Shown here in pieces: positions 1-6,783 of a stretch of 6,892 nt of DNA (its first letter is position 1; each line of letters starts with the position of its first letter). The stretch is taken from positions 1 through 6,892 of the forward strand of contig CBDUBS010000197.1 of assembly GCA_965365445.1 (NCBI GenBank), written 5' to 3'. The position numbers and the translations under genes were made by a program. Source of the stretch: CBDUBS01 sp965365445 (GTDB lineage: Bacteria; Bacteroidota; Rhodothermia; Rhodothermales; DASSAV01). The notes below the pieces were generated by a model. It was not told the DNA's origin. It did not search any database and saw nothing but the letters and a program-made list of their open reading frames with translations.

Positions 1-1603
1 GGTAGAAGTCGGGATTCGTTTTTGCATCGACCGTCTGGATGCGAGCCGAACCATCAACGTGCGTTATCGCGGGCAGATCGCTGCGGGGTACGTTCAGGCG
101 GTCGAGCCCGAACAATGCCTCCTGCTCCGGCGACGGTGGAATCAAGCGTTCCTGCCGGAGGGGGGCTACCAGCAGCATATATGGCGATGCGGCATCCAGG
201 TCGAAGTACTCCCCGGCATCTTCCGCCAGGCACGAAGGAGCAAACGGCCGGAACGACTCCCGGTACTTGATCTTCAGGTTCATGGTACGCTGCGTTTCGG
301 GCCGCCGGGCATCGCCGAGAATGGACCGGGCGCCCAGCGCTCGCGGCCCGAACTCCATCCGGCCGTTGAACCACCCGACCACCTTTCCCTCGGCGACGGC
401 CTGCGCCGCCTCGTCGATCGCCGTCTCCCTGCCGGGCTGGTGGAAGGGTATCTCCTGCGCCGTCAGCCATGCGGCAATGGCTTCTCCGGAAAAGGCGGGC
501 CCGAGGTAGGAGCCTTTCTGACTGTCCGATCCCGGTCGTACGTCGCGCGGCTGCTTCAATACCTCATGCCAGATAAACAGGGCCGCGCCGAGCGCGCCTC
601 CGGCATCACCGGCGGCCGGCTGAATCCATAGCCGGTCGAATATCCCTTCCCGGAGTATCTTGCCGTTGCCCACACAGTTCAGGGCCACACCTCCGGCAAG
701 GCACAGGTTCCGCTCGCCCGTCTCCTTTCGCACGTGCCGGGCCATGCGGAGCATTACCTCCTCCGTAACGTCCTGCACCGACCGGGCGAGATCCATTTCC
801 CGCTGTGTCAGCTCCGATTCCGGTCTCCGGGGCGGCCCGCCGAACAGGTCGTGGAACCGCTCGGAAGTCATGGTAAGTCCCTGGGCGTAGTTGAAATAGG
901 ACATATCCAGCCGGAACGAACCATCCTCCTTCAAATCCATCAGGTGGTCGCGGATGAGCGACGCGTACCGGGGCTCGCCGTACGGCGCGAGTCCCATAAC
1001 CTTGTATTCGCCGGAATTGACCTTGAAACCGGTATAGTAGGTAAAGGCCGTATAAAGCAGCCCCAGCGAATGCGGGAACCGCAGCTCGTACCGCAGGTCC
1101 AGCCGGCTGCCCTCCCCGACGCCCCAGGAAGCCGTCGCCCATTCGCCCACGCCATCCATCGTAATCACCGCCGCCCGCTCGAAAGGGGAGGGGTAAAACG
1201 CCGAGGCGGCGTGCGACTGGTGGTGTTCCGGATAGTACAGATCCCCGTCGAACCCTACTTCGTCGGCTACTACATTCCCCATCCACAATTTCTCTTTCAA
1301 CCAGAGCGGCATGGATTTCCAGAACGATGTAATCCCCTTCGGAGCAAAGGCGAGGTACGTTTCCAGAAGCCGTTCGAATTTCAGCCAGGGTTTATCGTAA
1401 AACGCTACGTGGCTCACCTCCTCCGGAGTAATACCTGCCTCTTGCAGGCAGTAACCGACAGCGTGCTTTGGGAAGCGATGGTCGTGCTTTTTTCGGGTGA
1501 AGCGTTCCTCCTGCGCCGCCGCCACGATTTCGCCGTCGCGCAGCAGGCACGCCGCCGAGTCGTGATAAAACGCCGATATGCCCAGGATGCAGGTTGCAGG
1601 CAT
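1..1603 (-). CDS. Carbamoyltransferase, NodU/CmcH/TobZ family (C-terminus cut by the window edge)
   Basis: The minus strand is open for 534 codons from an ATG at 1603-1601 to the left edge with no stop. The protein begins MPATCILGISAFYHDSAA, the usual N-terminus of the family. The Kae1-like N-terminal domain shows H14 in AFYHD, EHHQSH at 126-131, ITMDG at 147-151, LAGGVALNC at 302-310 and GDAGGALGA at 332-340. The histidines and aspartates in these motifs are the expected metal and carbamoyl-adenylate site. The YrdC-like C-terminal domain follows, with GRMEFGPRALGARSI at 414-428, KYRESFRPFAP at 446-456 and THVDGSARIQTV at 514-525. Family members use carbamoyl phosphate and ATP to place a carbamoyl group on a hydroxyl of a sugar or natural product; the acceptor here is unknown. 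Full-length members run to about 570-620 residues, so the last roughly 40-80 are probably missing. No Shine-Dalgarno sequence precedes the ATG and the frame stays open upstream, but homology supports this start. It is divergent from thiD. Confidence 0.95.
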   Translation of the reverse strand, partial: MPATCILGISAFYHDSAACLLRDGEIVAAAQEERFTRKKHDHRFPKHAVGYCLQEAGITPEEVSHVAFYDKPWLKFERLLETYLAFAPKGITSFWKSMPLWLKEKLWMGNVVADEVGFDGDLYYPEHHQSHAASAFYPSPFERAAVITMDGVGEWATASWGVGEGSRLDLRYELRFPHSLGLLYTAFTYYTGFKVNSGEYKVMGLAPYGEPRYASLIRDHLMDLKEDGSFRLDMSYFNYAQGLTMTSERFHDLFGGPPRRPESELTQREMDLARSVQDVTEEVMLRMARHVRKETGERNLCLAGGVALNCVGNGKILREGIFDRLWIQPAAGDAGGALGAALFIWHEVLKQPRDVRPGSDSQKGSYLGPAFSGEAIAAWLTAQEIPFHQPGRETAIDEAAQAVAEGKVVGWFNGRMEFGPRALGARSILGDARRPETQRTMNLKIKYRESFRPFAPSCLAEDAGEYFDLDAASPYMLLVAPLRQERLIPPSPEQEALFGLDRLNVPRSDLPAITHVDGSARIQTVDAKTNPDFY

Positions 1604-1836
1604 TGGGTCGAACGTGCGGATACGAAAGGATGGGGCGCCGCGCCGGTGCGGCGACGGAAACAGGAAAATACGTCCGATCCGGCGGTTAAACCACCCGGAT
1701 GACGGGGCGCACCCGCAGGGCTCCGACTCTTCATGCGCCTTCCATACGGGCAACCCCGATGCGCGGGCAGAAAAAAGGCGGCGACTCTGGGCGAAAGGTG
1801 GTATCTTGCCCGGCCCTGGTATGGATGTGATTATTC

Positions 1837-1844
1837 GGAGGTGA
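1837..1844 (+). promoter_or_regulatory. Shine-Dalgarno sequence of thiD
   Basis: GGAGGTGA is a near-perfect anti-16S match and lies 7 bases before the ATG at 1852. This spacing decides the start. The in-frame TTG at 1846 lies only 1 base after the motif and is very unlikely to be used. Confidence 0.85.
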
Positions 1845-1851
1845 TTTGCTC

Positions 1852-2670
1852 ATGCCTACTGCCCTTACCATAGCCGGTAGCGACTCCGGTGGAGGAGCCG
1901 GAATCCAGGCGGATATCAAGTCCATGCAGGCGCACGGGGTGTTTGCCGCCTCCGTCGTTACGGCCGTAACGGCCCAGAACACCTTGGAGGTGGCCGGCGC
2001 ATTCGACCTGCCGACGTCCTGGATAGAGGCCCAGCTGGCGGCCGTACTGGACGACATTTCTCTCGATGCCGTAAAGACGGGGATGCTTTCGTCGTCCGAA
2101 ATCATCCGGACGGTGGCCGACGTGCTGAGCCGGCGAAATACGGCGCCCCTGGTCGTCGATCCGGTGATGATCTCGAAGAGTGGATATGCCCTGCTGAAGG
2201 AGGATGCCGTTTCCACGCTCAAGGAACGCCTGCTTCCGCTGGCTACGCTCGTTACGCCGAATGCGCATGAAGCGGCTCACCTCACCGGACTGGAAGTGCG
2301 CACCCAGACGGACGCACGCGAGGCGGCCCGGCTCATCGCGGCGTTCGGACCCCGGGCCGTACTCGTCAAAGGGGGGCATCTCGACGGCGAACCGGAGGCC
2401 ACCGACGTCCTGTTCGACGGCTCACACTACTACACCTTTTCCGCTCCGCTTCTGGATACCCGGAACACCCACGGCACCGGCTGTACATACGCCTCCGCCA
2501 TTACCGCCAACCTGGCGAGGGGGTTCAGCCTGAGGGCATCCATCGCACGGGCCAAGCGGTACGTAACCGAAGCCATACGCCACGGGCTGAATATCGGCGG
2601 GGGGCACGGCCCGACGAATCATTTCTACTTCCTCAAGGGTTCGGGGCTGTTTCCGGCCGACGACGAGTGA
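1852..2670 (+). CDS. thiD: Hydroxymethylpyrimidine/phosphomethylpyrimidine kinase ThiD
   Basis: This cytoplasmic ribokinase-fold enzyme of thiamine biosynthesis phosphorylates HMP to HMP-P and then HMP-PP, which is joined to the thiazole by ThiE. The 272-residue protein has the usual family length (about 260-275) and the motifs in order: IAGSDSGGGAGIQAD at 7-21, VTAQNT at 39-44 (pyrimidine-binding Gln), KTGML at 75-79, VVDPVM at 101-106, VTPNAHEA at 134-141, VLVKGGH at 170-176, and the anion hole with catalytic region DTRNTHGTGCTYASAI at 202-217. The C-terminus AKRYVTEAIRH...GHGPTNHF is also typical. A pyridoxal-kinase-like specificity cannot be fully excluded, but the Gln and Met in the pocket favour HMP. 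The start is the ATG at 1852, set by the Shine-Dalgarno spacing. No other thi gene and no visible TPP riboswitch accompany it, so it appears to stand alone. The next gene is a tRNA with its own promoter. Confidence 0.96.
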   Translation: MPTALTIAGSDSGGGAGIQADIKSMQAHGVFAASVVTAVTAQNTLEVAGAFDLPTSWIEAQLAAVLDDISLDAVKTGMLSSSEIIRTVADVLSRRNTAPLVVDPVMISKSGYALLKEDAVSTLKERLLPLATLVTPNAHEAAHLTGLEVRTQTDAREAARLIAAFGPRAVLVKGGHLDGEPEATDVLFDGSHYYTFSAPLLDTRNTHGTGCTYASAITANLARGFSLRASIARAKRYVTEAIRHGLNIGGGHGPTNHFYFLKGSGLFPADDE

Positions 2671-2697
2671 CGATTACTCGTTTAACGCACACTTCAC

Positions 2698-2726
2698 TTG
2701 AAACAATCCTCCCGACTTCCTACTTT
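2698..2726 (+). promoter_or_regulatory. Probable promoter of the tRNA-Arg gene
   Basis: TTGAAA at 2698-2703 and TACTTT at 2721-2726 are separated by exactly 17 bases, a good sigma70-type pair. The -10 box also fits the TAnnTTT pattern known for Bacteroidota housekeeping promoters. Transcription would begin near 2733, giving a leader of about 11 bases before the tRNA. The call rests on motif and position only. Confidence 0.6.
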
Positions 2727-2743
2727 AACCAACTCCATTTCAA

Positions 2744-2817
<74 letters not shown>

Positions 2818-2822
2818 CGTTG

Positions 2823-2853
2823 AAGCCCCTGGCCCACAGCCAGGGGCTTTTTT
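2823..2853 (+). terminator. Intrinsic terminator of the tRNA-Arg unit
   Basis: AAGCCCCTGG at 2823-2832 pairs perfectly with CCAGGGGCTT at 2840-2849. C2833-G2839 can extend the stem to 11 pairs with a 5-base loop. A run of six T (2848-2853) begins at the foot of the stem. It starts 6 bases after the tRNA and ends that transcript. Confidence 0.92.
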
Positions 2854-2884
2854 CGTAGATACATAGGCCGATCAATGTGCCGCC

Positions 2885-2913
2885 CGAAAAAGTCAGGGGC
2901 GCCTCATTTTTCG
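2885..2913. repeat. Inverted repeat with A/T arms in the spacer before the propeller gene
   Basis: CGAAAAA at 2885-2891 is the exact reverse complement of TTTTTCG at 2907-2913. A short inner AGG/CCT pairing (2895-2897 with 2902-2904) lies within the 15-base centre. An A-tract, GC-rich core and T-tract is the layout of a bidirectional terminator, but the inner stem is weak and a strong terminator already lies about 30 bases upstream. Its function is unproven. Confidence 0.35.
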
Positions 2914-3019
2914 CCCGGTGTTCGAAGATGCGGTGAATTGGAGCCGCGATTATAGTATGGCATGGCCCGGAATCGTACTCATATAGGGCACGATACGTTC
3001 ATTAAATGAGCAACGGACC

Positions 3020-4516
3020 ATGAGAGTACGGAAAGGGTATTCGCCAAACATTCCGGTTCTTGCATGCGTCCTCTTGTTGTTCGGGTTGCCTGTCTGGAAT
3101 CCGGTAGGGGCACAAACAGGCGCCACCCCGTGGCCGAGAGCCGGCTACGATCTCAAGAATACGGGTAGGACTTCCACGAAAGGATCAGCTACCCAGGAGT
3201 TGCGATGGAAAATGGATATCAAGGAGATCATCCATACGCCCCCGGCCATCGACAGCGACGGAACGATTTACTTCGGGTGCAACGAAGGTACGTTTTACGC
3301 ACTCAAACCGGACGGCTCCGTCAAGTGGAAGTACAAAACCGATAAAGAGGTTCGTGGGGCGGCCACGATCGGGGCGGACGGCGCCATCTATTTCGGCTCC
3401 AACGATACGTATTTCTACGCGCTGAACCCGGACGGCAGCCTGAAATGGAAGTTCAAGACGGAAGGGGAAGTGACGTCTCCCGCCCTTATTACGCCTGACG
3501 GGAATATCTACTTCGGCTCGTTCGACGATAACCTGTACGCGCTTAACCCGTCGGGGCAACTCAGGTGGAAGTATAACGCGGGTGGAAATATCATATGGGC
3601 CCCGTCGGCCGACGATAACGGGACGGTCTATTTTCCGGGAGGTATGTCCAACAATGTCTATGCCGTCAATAAGGACGGCACGTTAAAGTGGAAGAGTGAT
3701 CTCGGTGAATCTACGTATTCGGCCATAAGCATCGGGCCGGACGGCACTGCGTATGCAGGTGGAAAAACGGCCATGTATGCACTCGACCGTTCCGGTGTGC
3801 AGAAGTGGAAGGTGTCAACCAAGGGGTGGGTATATACTACACCAAGCATCGGCGCGGACGGCAGCATCTATTTTGCGAGCGCTGATATCGGCACGGGCAG
3901 CACCGAGACCGGACAGCTCTATGCCTGCGCCCCCAACGGCAGCGTCAAGTGGACCAATGCCTTTACGGAGCCGGTCTACGCACCGATTACCATCGACGGT
4001 AACGGCACGCTGTATGTGGGGCTGTTTGGAACGACGAACAAGCCGGAAAAGAAACGTGCGCTCATGGCATTCAACCCTGATGGGGTCAAGAAGTGGGAAG
4101 TCGAAGTGCCTGAGTGGGTGTACACGGCCGTATCTATCGGGAAAGACGGCGTAATGTACTTCGGTACGGGGTACGGCAGCGGGGGACAGGGCGGCCTGTA
4201 CGCCATTGGTAAACCAGATGCCTCCGGTACGGCCGTCGAGGACCGGGATCTTCCGCTCGTCTATTCGCTCGAAAACTACCCGAATCCGTTCAATCCGGCT
4301 ACGACCATCCGGTACAGCATTCCACAGACCGGAAGGGTGCGCATCGAGGTATTCGACGGCCTCGGACGCCGGGTAGCCGTACCGTTGGATGGCATAAAAG
4401 AGGCCGGAACGCATTCGACCCTGTTCGACGCCTCAGGACTTCCGAGCGGTGTATACTACGCTCGTATCGAAGCGGAGGGGCGCGCCGCAACGCACGTGAT
4501 GACGCTGCAAAAGTAA
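3020..4516 (+). CDS. Secreted PQQ-like beta-propeller protein with C-terminal T9SS sorting domain
   Basis: This 498-residue protein is predicted to be extracellular or surface-attached. Residues 1-32 form a signal peptide: basic MRVRK, a hydrophobic stretch at about 11-28, and likely cleavage near VGA-Q. A PWPRAGYDLKNTGRT segment (37-51) is the usual lead-in of PQQ-like repeat proteins. Eight repeats begin at W63, W103, W143, W183, W224, W263, W311 and W359, each close to W-K-x3-20-DG-x-IYFG-x-YAL-x-PDG. The first five are about 40 residues long; the sixth and seventh (48 residues) and the last carry loop insertions. Eight is the count of quinoprotein propellers, but no cofactor-binding residues or catalytic domain are evident, so I would not call it an enzyme. 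Residues 418-498 (NYPNPFNPATTIRYSIP to the C-terminus, with GLPSGVYYARIEA) are a type IX secretion sorting domain, normally removed after outer-membrane passage. No Shine-Dalgarno sequence is obvious before the ATG. The ligand or partner is unknown. Confidence 0.92.
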   Translation: MRVRKGYSPNIPVLACVLLLFGLPVWNPVGAQTGATPWPRAGYDLKNTGRTSTKGSATQELRWKMDIKEIIHTPPAIDSDGTIYFGCNEGTFYALKPDGSVKWKYKTDKEVRGAATIGADGAIYFGSNDTYFYALNPDGSLKWKFKTEGEVTSPALITPDGNIYFGSFDDNLYALNPSGQLRWKYNAGGNIIWAPSADDNGTVYFPGGMSNNVYAVNKDGTLKWKSDLGESTYSAISIGPDGTAYAGGKTAMYALDRSGVQKWKVSTKGWVYTTPSIGADGSIYFASADIGTGSTETGQLYACAPNGSVKWTNAFTEPVYAPITIDGNGTLYVGLFGTTNKPEKKRALMAFNPDGVKKWEVEVPEWVYTAVSIGKDGVMYFGTGYGSGGQGGLYAIGKPDASGTAVEDRDLPLVYSLENYPNPFNPATTIRYSIPQTGRVRIEVFDGLGRRVAVPLDGIKEAGTHSTLFDASGLPSGVYYARIEAEGRAATHVMTLQK

Positions 4517-4530
4517 AATCGCGACACACC

Positions 4531-4558
4531 GGTCGGGGGGCGACGGCCCCCCGGCTTT
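4531..4558 (+). terminator. GC-rich hairpin between convergent genes, probable terminator of the propeller gene
   Basis: GGGGGGC at 4535-4541 pairs with GCCCCCC at 4546-4552 around a GACG loop. C4534-G4553, two G-U pairs and one G-C pair extend the stem to 4531/4556. Only three T follow on the plus strand, so termination is plausible rather than certain. The opposite strand lacks an immediate T-run. It lies within the 46-base gap between two convergent stop codons. Confidence 0.55.
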
Positions 4559-4562
4559 GCGC

Positions 4563-6779
4563 CTAAGCGAGCATGAAACCGTGCTTGCCAATCGGGAGGT
4601 GGCGAATACGCTTCCCGGTGACGGCAAAGACAGCGTTGCAAACGGCGGGAATGACGGGCGGCAGAGCCGGTTCTCCGAGCCCGGTCGGAGGGTTATCGGA
4701 TTGCAGGAAATGCACCTCGATTTCCGGCGGAGCCTGCCGTATGCGCAGGGGCGAAAACTCCAGCAAGGTGCTCTGGTTTACACGGCCGCCTTCGATGGTG
4801 ATTTCCGCCTCTCCCAGATGGCTGATTCCGTCGATGATAGAGCCCTGCACCTGTTGTATGGCTCCGCTCGGATTGACGATAGGGGCGCCCACGTCACCGG
4901 CTGCCCATACCTTGTTGATCCGCACCCGGTAACCGGCTTCTACCCGTACCTCGGCCACTTCCGCGAAATACCCGGCGTGGCAGTAATAGGCGGCTACGCC
5001 CAGCGCCGTATCCTTAGCAAGGGTGCGCCTGCCCCAGCCGGATTTTTCGGCGACCAGATCGAGCACGCCCAGCATACGCTCCGGCTTGAATCCGGACCGC
5101 TGGCCCTCCGACAGGGGGAGAGGGGTGTTCTGAAGCAACGATCGCTGGAATTGCAGCGGGTCCCTGCCGGCGGCGTGGGCCAGCTCGTCCAGGAAGGACT
5201 GCATGACGAAAGCCAGGCCGTTGCTTGCCGGCGCCCTGAGGTAACCCGTAGGGACGTTAAGCCCCATGAACGACGTCTGGAGGCGGTAGTGCGGTACGAA
5301 CCGCATGGGAAACTCGTCGCCGTGGATGTTGGCCGCCCGGGCATACCGGCCGTTTTCGCCGAATGTGACGAAATGGTTGTGCCATGCAACCACGTTGCCT
5401 TCTTCATCCACGCCCCCCGCCAGGGCGTGATACCCGGCCGGGCGGTAGAAATCATGTTGCAGATCGTCGGCTCGGGAGTAGAGCACTTTGACGGGAGCGC
5501 CGGCTTCCCGGGCAATCCACGCCGCTTCCACCATGTAATCGTTCATCAAACGCCTTCCAAAACCCCCGCCCATCGCCGTCAGATGAACGGTGACGTGCTC
5601 CGGCGGGATGCCGAGTGTTTCGGCTACGAGGCGGCGCCCCGGCTCGGGCGACTGGCTGGGCGCCCAGAGCTCCACCCGTCCGTCCTGAAAGCGGGCGGTA
5701 CAGGTCTGGGGTTCCATGGTGGCATGTGCGAGAAACGGATACGAGTACTTCGCCTCGACGGTTTTATGAGCGGTGCGGAGCGCCGCGTCCACATCCCCGT
5801 CGGCGCGCAACGTGCTGTGCGGAGCCTCACCAAACAGGGCGTCGGCGGTCCGGGCAAAAGCGGCCGAGCTTTCGCTCGCTCCTGCTCCTTCGTCCCAATC
5901 GACCTCCAGGCGTTCTCTGGCCTTTTCGGCGTGCCACCAGGTATCCGCTACAATGGCTACACCACCCACCAGCGCGTCCAGGCGGTCGCCGCCCTCGATA
6001 ATGAATGCCTGCCGTACGCCGGGCTGTCTGCGGACTGCGTCCAGGTTGGCCGCACGGACTTTGCCTCCGAATACCGGGCATTTCACGAATACGGCCGCAA
6101 GCATACCAGGTAAGCGGACGTCGGCGGCGTACACCAGCTTTCCGGTAACGATGGCCGGATTGTCTACGGCCGGCGTGGGCCGCCCGATGATCCGGTAGTC
6201 GACGGGGTTCTTCAAGGGCAGGGTTTGCGGATCGGGAGGAGTTTGCCCGGCGGCCCGGTCCGCGAGCTCACCGTACCCCAGCGAACGCCCGGTGGGGGCA
6301 TGGATAACCATACCGGGCCGCGTGGAACAAGCGGCCGCATCGACCCCCCAGGTTGCCGCCGCAGCGGCGATCAGCATGTGCCGGGCCGCCGCCCCTGTGC
6401 GACGCATGGGCTCCCAGTTGCGCGGCGTGGCCGTACTTCCTCCGGCCACCTGCGGGCCATAGGCGGCCTCGTTGAGATCGCCCTGTTCGATCCGGACCTG
6501 ATCCCACTCCACGTCGAGTTCCTCGGCAATCATCATGGGCAGGGAGGTTTTGACGCCCTGCCCGATCTCGGGGTTTTTCCCTATGATCGTGACGATGCCG
6601 TCCGGCGCGATCCGGATGAAATGCCCGAGCATCGGTTCCATCTCAGGAATCGCCGCAGGCAGCGCCTTTGCGTCGCGCACAAGGGTTTCCGGCGCATGGT
6701 AGAATCCCAACAGCATACCGCCCCCGGCGAGAGCCGTAGCGCGCAGAAAAGATCGGCGGTTGAAGCGATTCGTTTCCAT
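4563..6779 (-). CDS. Molybdopterin-binding large subunit, isoquinoline 1-oxidoreductase (IorB)-like xanthine dehydrogenase family
   Basis: This is the catalytic subunit of a molybdenum hydroxylase that oxidises an aldehyde or N-heterocycle with water as oxygen donor. The substrate cannot be read from the sequence. The 738 residues match the usual length of exported IorB-type subunits. A Tat signal, NRRSFLRATALAGGGMLLG (7-25), predicts folded export to the periplasm. Further motifs are NPEIGQG at 69-75, AGGSTATPRNWEPMRRTGAAAR at 112-133, ATMEPQTCTAR at 353-363, the cofactor loop GGGFGRR at 404-410, GYLRAPASN at 512-520 and PTGLGEPALPPVIPAVCNA near the C-terminus. E703 in that last motif sits where the catalytic base of the family lies, and TGKRIRHLP follows. 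The start is set by the Tat signal and a GGAG 7 bases upstream. It begins 4 bases after the [2Fe-2S] subunit gene, so the two are surely co-transcribed. Related enzymes pass electrons to a c-type cytochrome; none is visible here. Nicotinate- or aldehyde-dehydrogenase-like activity is equally possible. Confidence 0.94.
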   Translation of the reverse strand: METNRFNRRSFLRATALAGGGMLLGFYHAPETLVRDAKALPAAIPEMEPMLGHFIRIAPDGIVTIIGKNPEIGQGVKTSLPMMIAEELDVEWDQVRIEQGDLNEAAYGPQVAGGSTATPRNWEPMRRTGAAARHMLIAAAAATWGVDAAACSTRPGMVIHAPTGRSLGYGELADRAAGQTPPDPQTLPLKNPVDYRIIGRPTPAVDNPAIVTGKLVYAADVRLPGMLAAVFVKCPVFGGKVRAANLDAVRRQPGVRQAFIIEGGDRLDALVGGVAIVADTWWHAEKARERLEVDWDEGAGASESSAAFARTADALFGEAPHSTLRADGDVDAALRTAHKTVEAKYSYPFLAHATMEPQTCTARFQDGRVELWAPSQSPEPGRRLVAETLGIPPEHVTVHLTAMGGGFGRRLMNDYMVEAAWIAREAGAPVKVLYSRADDLQHDFYRPAGYHALAGGVDEEGNVVAWHNHFVTFGENGRYARAANIHGDEFPMRFVPHYRLQTSFMGLNVPTGYLRAPASNGLAFVMQSFLDELAHAAGRDPLQFQRSLLQNTPLPLSEGQRSGFKPERMLGVLDLVAEKSGWGRRTLAKDTALGVAAYYCHAGYFAEVAEVRVEAGYRVRINKVWAAGDVGAPIVNPSGAIQQVQGSIIDGISHLGEAEITIEGGRVNQSTLLEFSPLRIRQAPPEIEVHFLQSDNPPTGLGEPALPPVIPAVCNAVFAVTGKRIRHLPIGKHGFMLA

Positions 6780-6783
6780 GAGG

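Noticed and set aside
606..1286. A 226-codon minus-strand open frame
   Set aside because: It is an out-of-frame shadow within the carbamoyltransferase on the same strand, rich in Arg, Gly and Pro and without motifs.
1665..1693. A possible minus-strand promoter for the carbamoyltransferase (TATTTT with TGGTTT 17 bases upstream)
   Set aside because: The -35 element does not resemble TTGACA or the Bacteroidota TTTG box, so the pair is too weak to annotate.
734..1702. A 322-codon plus-strand open frame over the carbamoyltransferase
   Set aside because: It is antisense to the carbamoyltransferase and its translation has no family features. The minus-strand frame is a continuous match to the NodU/CmcH family.
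1578..1844. An 88-codon plus-strand frame ending just before thiD, a possible small upstream gene
   Set aside because: Its first part is antisense to the carbamoyltransferase start, its composition is low-information Arg/Gly/Pro-rich, no Shine-Dalgarno sequence precedes it, and its stop overlaps the thiD ribosome-binding site.
2918..2927. A 10-base copy of part of the tRNA T-arm (GGTGTTCGAA), a possible att site or tRNA remnant
   Set aside because: The match stops after about 10 bases, the flanks do not form a T-stem, and no integrase or mobile-element gene is present.
2875..2955. A 26-codon open frame in the spacer after the tRNA
   Set aside because: It has no ribosome-binding site and no recognisable product, and it runs through the inverted repeat. 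A frame this short is expected by chance.
3241..4200. A DNA tandem repeat of about 120 bases within the propeller gene
   Set aside because: The periodicity comes from the protein blades. The copies have diverged at the DNA level and need no separate repeat call.
4557..6113. A 518-codon open frame on the plus strand opposite the molybdopterin subunit
   Set aside because: It lies wholly antisense to a gene with clear family motifs. Its translation shows no recognisable domain. Long antisense frames are expected opposite GC-rich coding sequence.
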